Shown here: piece after piece, positions 35,055 to 42,569 of the stretch
Layout of the letters: each line of letters opens with the position of its first letter
Position numbering within the stretch: the first letter of the stretch is position 1
Source of the DNA: Halomicrobium zhouii
GTDB taxonomy: Archaea > Halobacteriota > Halobacteria > Halobacteriales > Haloarculaceae
Assembly: GCF_900114435.1 (NCBI RefSeq)
Contig: NZ_FOZK01000002.1
Location: 310,001 to 374,000, forward strand
Length of the DNA: 64,000 nt
Reading direction: 5' to 3'
Notes under the pieces: model-generated
The model's database searches: none
What the model was told of the DNA's origin: nothing
Seen by the model: the letters and a program-made list of their open reading frames with translations, nothing else
Position numbers and translations under genes: made by a program

Positions 35055-36328
35055 CCGACGTACAGACTCTCGTGAAGACGCTGGATTTCCAACTCAACAT
35101 CCAGAGTGACAACGAAAGTCTGCTGGAAGACGCCACGCTCGAATCACGGTGGGCCTACAACGAAACCATCCGTCTCGCCAAGCAGGGCGTGGACTGGGAC
35201 GAAATCCCCGGCCGTGTGGCCGATGACGCCGACCTCGTGAAAAACACTACACAACGTGTCGTAGCGAAGGCACTCGGCGCGATGGAAAACTACCACGAGT
35301 ACGACGACTTCGGCCAGCCGAGCCACACCAAAGACGGCGCGTATCCGCTTCGAGCCAACTACGAAGAAGGCTACAACCTCACGCTTCGAGACGACGGAAC
35401 CATGGAGTTCCGTATCAGTGCCAAACCGTACAAGCACGTCAAAGGCGTACTGGAGGGTGACGACACCCATCTCGACATTCTGCGGGCGGCACTCGCTGGT
35501 GACGAGTGGGCTATCGGGACAGCCGAAGCCCTGTTCCACGACGGAACGCCCGAGTTGCACGTCAATGTCACGAACACCGAGCGTACCGTCCGAGAGAAAC
35601 AGGACTCTCGGACAGTCATCGGCGTGGACGTGAACGAAGACAACGTGGCACTGTCGGCACTGTCAGCAGAGGGCGTCGAGGATACGCTGGTCATTGATTT
35701 CCCCGAAATCAAGTTTGAGCGTCACCGCTACTTCACGATGCGAAAGCGGGTGCAGAACGCCGAGAAACCGAGTATGCACGATACGCTTGAAGGACGGGAA
35801 GAACGGTTCGTCCGTGACCGACTCCACAAGGTGAGCCGTCACATCGTGGAGTGGACCAAGCAGTTTGAGACACCGTGCGTCGTCTTTGAAGACCTCAAAG
35901 AGATGCGCGACAGTATCGACTACGGTACTCGGATGAACCGACGTTTGCACCACCTGCCGTTCCGTGCGCTCCAATACTACACATCGTACAAGGCCGCCTT
36001 CAAGGGTGTCCCAACAGCGTGGATTGACCCCGAGTACACGAGTCAACAGTGTCCGAGCTGTGGACACACGGAGCGAGCGAACCGCAACAGAAAGCGGTTC
36101 AAGTGTCGGTCGTGCCAGCATCAGGACCACGCCGACCGAAGTGCGAGTGTCAACATCGCTGTGAAAAGTATCGAGAAGCATCAAGACTGGAATGTGCCTA
36201 CTCTCAACAACCTTCCCCAAGTTCGGAAGGTGCGACGGCAGGCATCGGGGGCCGTGGACGCCCCGACCGTGGCCTTGGATACCGCGAGAGGGCATCATCC
36301 CGATGGTATCCGAGGCGTGTCCGACTAA
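35051..36328 (+). CDS. tnpB: TnpB, RNA-guided nuclease of IS200/IS605 element
   Basis: This 425-residue protein is complete. RuvC residues appear in order: Asp in IGVDVNEDNVAL, Glu in CVVFEDLKEMR and Asp in DHADRSASVNIA. The treble-clef zinc ribbon CPSCGH ... CRSCQH lies between the last two. The N-terminal REC-like region begins LVKTLDFQL and the linker includes LHHLPFRALQYY. TnpB proteins use a right-end-derived omega RNA to cleave empty donor sites and so retain the element. The C-terminal 50 residues after the last Asp are Pro/Ala-rich and overlap the presumed omega RNA region. Confidence 0.95.
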   Translation: MTDVQTLVKTLDFQLNIQSDNESLLEDATLESRWAYNETIRLAKQGVDWDEIPGRVADDADLVKNTTQRVVAKALGAMENYHEYDDFGQPSHTKDGAYPLRANYEEGYNLTLRDDGTMEFRISAKPYKHVKGVLEGDDTHLDILRAALAGDEWAIGTAEALFHDGTPELHVNVTNTERTVREKQDSRTVIGVDVNEDNVALSALSAEGVEDTLVIDFPEIKFERHRYFTMRKRVQNAEKPSMHDTLEGREERFVRDRLHKVSRHIVEWTKQFETPCVVFEDLKEMRDSIDYGTRMNRRLHHLPFRALQYYTSYKAAFKGVPTAWIDPEYTSQQCPSCGHTERANRNRKRFKCRSCQHQDHADRSASVNIAVKSIEKHQDWNVPTLNNLPQVRKVRRQASGAVDAPTVALDTARGHHPDGIRGVSD

Positions 36329-36377
36329 TCCACGGGAAGCCTCGGGGCTTGACCCCGAGGCGGTTCACGTGGTCTAC

Positions 36378-37079
36378 ACCGCACAGGGGACGAGGGGGAC
36401 CGTCGACAGTATCGACTTCGACCTAGGCGAAGCGCTCGCCGACATGGACGACGACAACAGAACGATCGTCGTTCGATTGCTCGAGATTTACGAGGCACTC
36501 GTCTCCCAAAACGAGGCGGAAGAAGGGGAGCCAGTGACAGCATACAAGAGCATCGACATCGAGGCACTCCCGAACGTCCTCGACCGGACAGCCTGGGAGG
36601 GATCAGCGACTCAGATCGCGGGACGTCTCGCGTCGAATCTCATCCTCACCCACCCACTCCCGAACGCGAACCATCGGACCGCAGTGGCACTCGTCCAGTT
36701 CTACCTCCGCCGGTTCGACGCGAGCTTCATGCTGCCAGAAACGGTCACCGGGACCGAGGAGTGGCACGCGTGGGTCGACGAGTACATTACCGACTCCAAG
36801 CGCCTGTTGACGGTCCGTCGAAACAACGTCCTCTTCAAACATCTGCGTCGGTTCGGAACGACGACGGTCGAACGAAAACACGGCGTCGAGATCGACCTGC
36901 CCGACTACGAACTCGACATGTATCCCAGCGAAGCCAAACAGATCTATGCCACGGAACACGAACACCTCTGGATAACGTTCGTGGAAGATGCCGTCGAGCG
37001 GGCCGAGAAACCGGAACTCCGTGACGCTCCTGGCCTGTCGAAAGCAGCATTCGCAGACGCTATTCGAGACCTGCGCTAA
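36378..37079 (+). pseudogene. 3' part of Fic/Doc-like gene split by the IS element
   Basis: This frame encodes 233 residues beginning TAQGTRGTVDS. The motif HPLPNANHRTA corresponds to the Fic/Doc active-site loop HxFx(D/E/N)xNxRTA, with Leu for Phe and Ala for the first Gly; the catalytic His and the Arg are present. Helices before and after fit the Fic core. Fic domains AMPylate and Doc phosphorylates target proteins, and Doc is the toxin of phd-doc. It is split from its first 54 codons by the IS, although it could still be translated as a fusion from inside the element. Confidence 0.7.
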
Positions 37080-37335
37080 AAACCGGTCAGTCCTGCAGTG
37101 TTGCAACGACGCGGCCCGATTCCGCGGCGTCTTCGCTCCGCGACATCTCGTACTCAGTGAGTGCCGCTTCGAGCGCTTCGTCCAGTTGCATCGGTGGCTG
37201 CTAGTTACAGGCGCTGCCATTAAGCATTTGCGTCGGCCGTTTCGTCGGAAACCGTGTGCCCGTGTATCTGACGGGGTTGGTCGGCACGTCACTGACGGAA
37301 CGATTTTTATAGCAGATTCGGCCAAGTACACGGCA

Positions 37336-38562
37336 ATGGGCACCGAGTCGAGCGCCGACCCACCAACTGACCTCCAGAGTTACCACGATACGCTCGACTC
37401 GGAGAATATCACGTTCGTCGACGCCCTCAACGACGAGATCGCCGCGCTCGTCCAGAACGCACCGGACCTCGACTACGACTACGTCCTCGGGGACGTCTCG
37501 GGCTACGGCGTCTCCTCGAACGGCCACGGGCACTTCGACCTGGTCCACGAGAACGCCACCGTCCACTGCGTCGTCTACTCGTACAAACTCGACACGCTCG
37601 CCCTGGACGTCGACGACGGCACGCAGGTCGCGGTCAAGGGTGACCTCTCGTACTACGAAGCAGAGGGTCAGGTCTCCATCGTCGTCGACGACATCGTCGA
37701 GGTCGGCGAGGGAACCTACCAGCAGGTGTACGCGGAGAACAGACGGACACTCGAGGAGGACGGCCTGCTCGACCCCGACACGAAACAGCCGCTCCCCGAA
37801 CTCCCAACCCGAATCGGCATCGCGACGAGCGCCGAGAGCGACGCCAGGACGGACGCCGTCACGTCCATTCACGAGCGCCACCCGGGCGTCGATATCGTCG
37901 TCCAGGGCACGAGCGTCCAGGGCGACGACGCGATGATGTCGATGATGAGCGCCATCAGCGAACTCGACGACGACGCGACCGTCGACCTGATCGTCCTCAC
38001 ACGAGGCGGTGGCGCCGACAAACACCTCCGGGTGTTCAACGAGACGCCGCTGTGCCGTGTCATCCACGGCACGGACACACCCATCGTCGTCGGCGTCGGC
38101 CACGAGAACGACCGCACCCTCGCCGACGAGGTCGCCGACCAGCGCGTCATGACGCCCACCGAGGTCGGCGAGGTCGTCCCGCGGAAGGACGACCTGAAGG
38201 ACAACCTCGAGACGCTCTCGGACCGACTCGAAGACGCCTACGGACGAACGGTGACCAACCGCGTCGACGATTACGAACAGGCCCTCGACGGCGCGTACCA
38301 GCAGCTCGTCTCGGATCGACTCGCCCAGCTGTCCACCGACCTCGACCACGCGTTCGAGACAGTCACTCGGGAACGGCTCACCTCACTCCAGAACCGGCTC
38401 GACCACGCCCACGAGCAACGCAAACAACAGATCATCCACGAGCAGGAGACTGCGGAGGCAGTCGAGGCATACGAGACCGCCAGGCGCCGCCAGCGGATCG
38501 CCATCGCGGCGTTGGTACTCCTCCTGCTCCTGGCACTGGGCTACATCATCACCACCCTCTAA
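37336..38562 (+). CDS. xseA: Exodeoxyribonuclease VII large subunit with C-terminal membrane anchor
   Basis: The ATG at 37336 gives 408 residues. Residues about 20-125 are the N-terminal OB domain (YDYVLGDVSGYG ... VAVKGDLSYY ... VSIVVDDIVEVGEG). Residues 150-270 are the catalytic core, with the family hallmarks RIGIATSAESDA, IVVQGTSVQGDDA, LIVLTRGGGADKHL and VVGVGHENDRTLADEVADQR. A coiled-coil stalk follows (about 280-380), as in XseA. The last 25 residues (QRIAIAALVLLLLLALGYII) are a transmembrane helix, which bacterial XseA does not have. The small-subunit gene overlaps the stop. ExoVII degrades single-stranded DNA ends. Confidence 0.93.
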   Translation: MGTESSADPPTDLQSYHDTLDSENITFVDALNDEIAALVQNAPDLDYDYVLGDVSGYGVSSNGHGHFDLVHENATVHCVVYSYKLDTLALDVDDGTQVAVKGDLSYYEAEGQVSIVVDDIVEVGEGTYQQVYAENRRTLEEDGLLDPDTKQPLPELPTRIGIATSAESDARTDAVTSIHERHPGVDIVVQGTSVQGDDAMMSMMSAISELDDDATVDLIVLTRGGGADKHLRVFNETPLCRVIHGTDTPIVVGVGHENDRTLADEVADQRVMTPTEVGEVVPRKDDLKDNLETLSDRLEDAYGRTVTNRVDDYEQALDGAYQQLVSDRLAQLSTDLDHAFETVTRERLTSLQNRLDHAHEQRKQQIIHEQETAEAVEAYETARRRQRIAIAALVLLLLLALGYIITTL

Positions 38563-38753
38563 TGACAACTATGACCGAGAACTCCATCGGCGAGAAGACG
38601 GAACGACTCGAAGCCATCATCACCCAGCTCGAAGACGGCGAGGTGTCGCTCGAACGGGCCAACGAACTCCACGAAGAGGGTCAGGAGCTACTGGAAGACC
38701 TGGATGGTGCCCTCGACATTGGAGACGGCACTGTCCTGGACACTGAATCCTGA
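38562..38753 (+). CDS. xseB: Exodeoxyribonuclease VII small subunit
   Basis: This 63-residue protein starts within the xseA stop (TAATG overlap at 38560-38564). It contains the XseB helical hairpin pattern RLEAIITQLEDGEVSLERAN followed by ELHEEGQELL. A second in-frame Met at codon 4 is an alternative start. It would wrap the XseA coiled-coil stalk as in bacterial ExoVII. Confidence 0.9.
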   Translation: MTTMTENSIGEKTERLEAIITQLEDGEVSLERANELHEEGQELLEDLDGALDIGDGTVLDTES

Positions 38754-38843
38754 CTCTGGAGAGGTCACGGAAACGTACCGGTCAGCGCGGTCACACACAG
38801 ACATCCAAGTATCTTGAACCACGACAGCGAGGCCAACACGACG

Positions 38844-39347
38844 ATGACGATTTCGCTGAAGTACGACGCTGATCTCGAGGCCCTTGAGACCGGTCTCGAC
38901 ACCATCGTCTCCGAGATGTACTTGACGCGTATCGACGACCCACCAGGCGATGGCAAGCTCACGTTGGCGATGGATCGATTCCCGGTCGATGCAAGGTACT
39001 ATCCCGCGAAGTTCACACTCACCGTTTCAGTTTCGCGGGACCGACACGGCGTCGACCGCTCACTCGAGGCCGAACAGTCACGGTTCGAGTCAGAAGGAGA
39101 AGTCGTTGCCACCGGATTCGGCGAACCGGAGCTGAAGCTATTCGACGTGGACACGGACGAACCACTGGGGTGGATCCGGGTCGACGCCGCCGAACTCCTG
39201 GAGTGGATCGATAACGAAGGAGACCGCTATTGCGTGACCGTCGAACTCGTCCACTGTCCCGAAACGGAGGGGTACGACGAGACCCAGCGAGACGAGCGAC
39301 GGGCTCACTTCCAGCAAGAGGTCCAGCGGTTCGACGTCGACCTGTGA
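38844..39347 (+). CDS. Hypothetical acidic protein
   Basis: The ATG at 38844 gives 167 residues (a TTG at 38814 would add ten). Strands such as PAKFTLTVSVSRD and DRYCVTVELVHCP alternate with acidic helices, suggesting a small alpha/beta domain. There is no signal peptide, membrane segment or catalytic motif. It follows xseB by 90 bp but has its own AT-rich upstream spacer. I do not recognise the family. Confidence 0.7.
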   Translation: MTISLKYDADLEALETGLDTIVSEMYLTRIDDPPGDGKLTLAMDRFPVDARYYPAKFTLTVSVSRDRHGVDRSLEAEQSRFESEGEVVATGFGEPELKLFDVDTDEPLGWIRVDAAELLEWIDNEGDRYCVTVELVHCPETEGYDETQRDERRAHFQQEVQRFDVDL

Positions 39348-39432
39348 ACGGCCTCCTCAGGTTGCTGTTGGACCAACCACGCCCAGATCAGATTCCCACT
39401 ACTAAGCCCACCGACGTTCGTCGATGATCGAC

Positions 39433-40185
39433 TCACTGGCTCGATGGGTCAAAATAGACGATTTCCATCGGAAGGCCCTCGCTATCTTCTGGTGGGCTCT
39501 CGGCAGCAACAGGAAGGAATCGCAGCGCGTCACCCGCTCGTGACGACATGACGGCCAGGCCCATCGCATCAAGCAAGTCGTCCCTGTTGGACGAGCGAAA
39601 CCGTCGGCCCCACGCGTCGAGGTTCTCGATGTGTTCGTCGACGAGATCGGGATATGCTTCGTCGACGTCGTACTCGTCGAATTGTTTGAGGATTTCAATC
39701 CGGGCCTCGACGCCCGATTCAGACTGTTTGGACGACGCTCCGCCGACACCGCCATCAAGTTTCTCGAAACAGACCTCTGGGTGAGCTTCGCGAATCTGGC
39801 CCTTCGCCTCCGGATATTCCGACAGGAACGTGTCTACCTCACGGATGCGCGGCAGGATGCTCCATGCCTGGGTCGTCATCGACGAATCCGTCTCCTCTTT
39901 CGCCTTCTCGTATGATTCGTGCTCCAGGGCCTTGCGAGGTGGTGTCAAGAATACGCGTTGGTGCGCGTGGGAGAGGACCTCCTTCGCCTCCGTGTCACAC
40001 GCTCGATGGTCGCCGACGTCAGGGAGTCCAATCGGAATATCGACCAGAATCCGGTCCGCACTCTCGTACTCACACCAGACGTCGAGGAACGAAGGAAGCA
40101 CCATTGCGTCCCATCCATCGCCGTCGTTCCATCGTGCGCAGACCCACCCGTTCGAGCCCCAGTCAACACCGACATGTTCTGCCAT
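39433..40185 (-). CDS. DUF429 family protein
   Basis: The protein has 250 residues. The N-terminal HVGVDWGSNGW strand-turn and RILVDIPIGLPD near residue 45 are the hallmark of DUF429, a predicted RNase H-like fold. PEVCFEKL near 135 and DDLLDAMGLAV near 205 supply the other conserved acidic positions, and the C-terminus ends GLPMEIVYF as in its relatives. A paralogue is at 56329-57129. Biochemical activity of the family is not established. Confidence 0.85.
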   Translation of the reverse strand: MAEHVGVDWGSNGWVCARWNDGDGWDAMVLPSFLDVWCEYESADRILVDIPIGLPDVGDHRACDTEAKEVLSHAHQRVFLTPPRKALEHESYEKAKEETDSSMTTQAWSILPRIREVDTFLSEYPEAKGQIREAHPEVCFEKLDGGVGGASSKQSESGVEARIEILKQFDEYDVDEAYPDLVDEHIENLDAWGRRFRSSNRDDLLDAMGLAVMSSRAGDALRFLPVAAESPPEDSEGLPMEIVYFDPSSQ

Positions 40186-40278
40186 AGTGGTGCCCTATCT
40201 GGGAAGGAATATAGCCCTGCTGTCAGAGGACGGAGGAATCACGCGACTGCGCACTAGTCATCCGTCTGAATTGCGCCG

Positions 40279-40971
40279 TTACGAGAACTCCCCAAGTCCA
40301 GTCTGTTCCGACTCGTCCTCTTCGATGATCCCAGCGTGGTCGTGAGATGGGTCGTTAACCGCAGTAGAGATGGGGTAGGCGTCGAGGTCGTCGCCGGGGT
40401 ACAGCCGACACAGTTCCCGGCGTTCGTCGGGCCCGGCATCCAGCCAGTCCCGTTCGCGCGATTTTTCGAGGATGACCGGCATTCGATCGTGAATGGGTTC
40501 GACGACGTCGTTGGGTTCGGTCGTCAGTATCGTCACCGTGGCCAGCGACTCACCGTCGCCCTCCCAGCGCTCCCAGAGACCCGCCATCGCGAACGCAGGG
40601 TCGTCACCGTCGCGATAGATACGGTAGGGCCGCTTGCCACCGACGTCGCGCTCCTGCCACTCGTAGAAGCCCGTCGACGGGACGAGACACGGGCGGCGTT
40701 CCCAGGCCTCCCCGAACGAGCGTTTCTCTGCGGCCGTCTCCGATCGGGCGTTGATCATCCCCTGGTTCGGGTCGTCCGCCCAGGACGGGACGAGCCCCCA
40801 CTGGAACTGGGCGATCGTCTCGGGGGCCTCGTTCGTGATGACTTCGAGGTCATCGCCAGGGGCGATGTTGAACCGTGGTCGGTAGTCCACCCCGCCGTCG
40901 GTGACGAGTTCGGCGCCGAAACGCTCCTCGAGGTCGTCGGGTTCGAGGAACAGGGAGGTACGCCCACACAT
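40279..40971 (-). CDS. SRAP domain protein (YedK/HMCES type)
   Basis: The protein has 230 residues. Cys2, exposed after Met removal, is the residue that crosslinks to abasic sites in single-stranded DNA. Other active-site elements are Asn35 (RFNIAPGD), Asn74 and Arg76 (NARSET), Glu104 (GFYEW) and His161 (PIHDRMPVIL). All are intact, so the protein should form the protective thiazolidine DNA-protein crosslink. The C-terminal tail is acidic. It is a housekeeping-type repair gene with no obvious operon partner. Confidence 0.95.
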   Translation of the reverse strand: MCGRTSLFLEPDDLEERFGAELVTDGGVDYRPRFNIAPGDDLEVITNEAPETIAQFQWGLVPSWADDPNQGMINARSETAAEKRSFGEAWERRPCLVPSTGFYEWQERDVGGKRPYRIYRDGDDPAFAMAGLWERWEGDGESLATVTILTTEPNDVVEPIHDRMPVILEKSRERDWLDAGPDERRELCRLYPGDDLDAYPISTAVNDPSHDHAGIIEEDESEQTGLGEFS

Positions 40972-41105
40972 TGTCTATATAGAGGGTATCCAGCGCACTA
41001 AGCATATCGGCCAGTCCACTTGATTTCGGATGGCAGCGGAGTAGGAGAGCAGAATATCGCCACAATCTACTTACCACACACTAGCAATAACTGGATCAGT
41101 CTCGG

Positions 41106-42344
41106 ATGCCAGACTGTGAGTACTGCGGGACGAACGATGGGCTCACGCACGCCTGTAAGTACTGCAGTCGAAACTACTGTAGTGAGCACACGCTCCCGGA
41201 GAATCACGACTGCCCTGGACTCGATCAGACGACGACGTTGGGACCGGAGTTTCGTCAGGAAGGGACTGACCCCACAGCTGACCCCTCCAGTACGACTACC
41301 ATCGGAGAGGCGAAGGATGAACACGATGGGACGAAATCTGCTGACTCTCGTTCACCCACGTATTCGAAGGGGCCTGACGTCGCACGGGACGGGAGTATTG
41401 CTGGACGAGCAACGGAGGAGACGACCGAAAGCAACGGTATTCTCAGCAGGATCCGAACGGTAACTGCTGGCGCCTTCGCCGGAAAGCGGTACAAGGGAGA
41501 CTGTCCCAACTGTGGAAACTGGGTGACGAAACGGGGCACCCAGCGATTCACAGCCTGCGACGACTGCGGGTGGAAAGCAGGATTGCCGGGACTCCGAATC
41601 ATCACTCACTGGCCGAACCGGTATCTGTGGAGGCGCAGGGCCACCCGATGGAGCAAACGGGCAGTACTGGGTTCTGTTCTGGTTGTCCTGCTCGCATTCC
41701 TCATCGGTGCAACCACCGGCACAGGGATCGCCCCCATCGATAACACGGCCGGTGATCTGGCCAGTTCGGCAGGCCTGGCAGGAGTCCTGAATTCATCCGC
41801 CCCTGCGACTCCAGATTCGAATCCAGCATCCTCTGATGGGATGGTCGAATCACAGTCTGGAGTCAATCGAACAGAAGTAGCGTACCAGATTCACCGGTTC
41901 GTTAACCGGGAGCGAGCCAGTCGAGGCCTCACTGAACTCCAGTTTAACGCCCAAATTCGGAAGGCTGCACGATATCACAGCGAAGATATGGCTACTGAGG
42001 GGTACTTCGCGCACGAATCACCAGCCGGTCACAGCTTCGAGGACCGATACGAACGGTTCGGGATCGATTGTAGCGTCCGTGTTTCCTCGAATACGAGGTC
42101 TGGCGGTGGTGAGAACATCGCCTACACCTATGCTTCGGCAGATATCGTAGCCGAAAGCGGAGCGAGCATCAACCACGATGGCAACGAAACGAAGATTGCC
42201 CGTGGCATCGTCACCCAGTGGATGAACTCCAGTGGCCACCGGGAAAACATCCTCCGCTCCTACTGGAACACGGAAGGGATCGGTGTGGCAGTCGCTGAAG
42301 AAGGAGGAGAGACACGCGTGTATGCCACACAGAATTTCTGCTGA
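41106..42344 (+). CDS. AN1 zinc finger, membrane segment and extracellular CAP domain
   Basis: The protein has 412 residues. Residues 4-36 form an AN1-type finger (Cys4, Cys7, Cys17, Cys20, Cys25, His28, His34, Cys36). A second zinc ribbon follows near 133-157 (CPNC ... CDDC). Residues about 186-205 (AVLGSVLVVLLAFLIGATTG) are a membrane helix. Residues 250-412 are a CAP/SCP domain: VNRERASRGLTELQFN, ARYHSEDMA and GENIAYTY, then WMNSSGHRENIL and GIGVAV. The CAP His/Glu residues are present. The layout places zinc modules inside the cell and CAP outside. Such fusions exist in haloarchaea, but their role is unknown. Confidence 0.92.
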   Translation: MPDCEYCGTNDGLTHACKYCSRNYCSEHTLPENHDCPGLDQTTTLGPEFRQEGTDPTADPSSTTTIGEAKDEHDGTKSADSRSPTYSKGPDVARDGSIAGRATEETTESNGILSRIRTVTAGAFAGKRYKGDCPNCGNWVTKRGTQRFTACDDCGWKAGLPGLRIITHWPNRYLWRRRATRWSKRAVLGSVLVVLLAFLIGATTGTGIAPIDNTAGDLASSAGLAGVLNSSAPATPDSNPASSDGMVESQSGVNRTEVAYQIHRFVNRERASRGLTELQFNAQIRKAARYHSEDMATEGYFAHESPAGHSFEDRYERFGIDCSVRVSSNTRSGGGENIAYTYASADIVAESGASINHDGNETKIARGIVTQWMNSSGHRENILRSYWNTEGIGVAVAEEGGETRVYATQNFC

Positions 42345-42388
42345 GCTATTCGCCCAGATAGTAGCCTGTCCGCACCAACCCACGGGCC

Positions 42389-42492
42389 GGGACTGAAAGG
42401 GGCCGAGTGCTCACGAGGCGAGACCCGCCAAGCACCACAGCGAAGCGAGGAGCGCAGGTGCGGTCGCAGCCCGTGAGCGCGAGGGGGCTTTC
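42389..42492 (+). ncRNA. Structured dispersed element R3
   Basis: This 104-nt copy lies between the CAP gene and the HerA-like gene, ending 77 bp before the latter's start. Outer ends are gggactgaaagg and gggggctttc. The middle helix pairs gtgctcacg (42407-42415) with cgtgagcgc (42472-42480), including a G-U. The hairpin pairs gcacc (42432-42436) with ggtgc (42457-42461) around the core cgaggagcgcag. It is nearly identical to R4. Confidence 0.6.
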
Positions 42493-42569
42493 CTGACGTC
42501 ATCTTCAATTCGCCCCTTCTAGCAGGCAATTAATTCTAATCCCATACCACGCACGCCCATGCGAACGAA

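Larger units (their letters stand above)
34405..36377. mobile_element. IS200/IS605-family insertion with tnpA remnant, RHH gene and tnpB
   Basis: The element carries divergent tnpA (broken) and RHH-tnpB genes. Each end has the same subterminal palindrome with arms cctcggggc and gccccgagg-type complement (34424-34444 and 36340-36360), as expected for TnpA-recognised hairpins. The boundaries given are those that restore the flanking Fic reading frame; the true cleavage sites may differ by some bases because an 11-bp repeat occurs at the junctions. With tnpA dead, movement would need TnpA in trans. The TnpB guide RNA would be expected from the tnpB 3' end and right end. Confidence 0.8.

Noticed and set aside
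37201-38349. 382-residue minus-strand frame
   Set aside because: Antisense shadow of xseA, with biased Val/Asp/Arg composition.
42389-42492. R elements as transposon terminal repeats
   Set aside because: The ends pair only over about five bases, no target duplication is visible and no transposase is associated.
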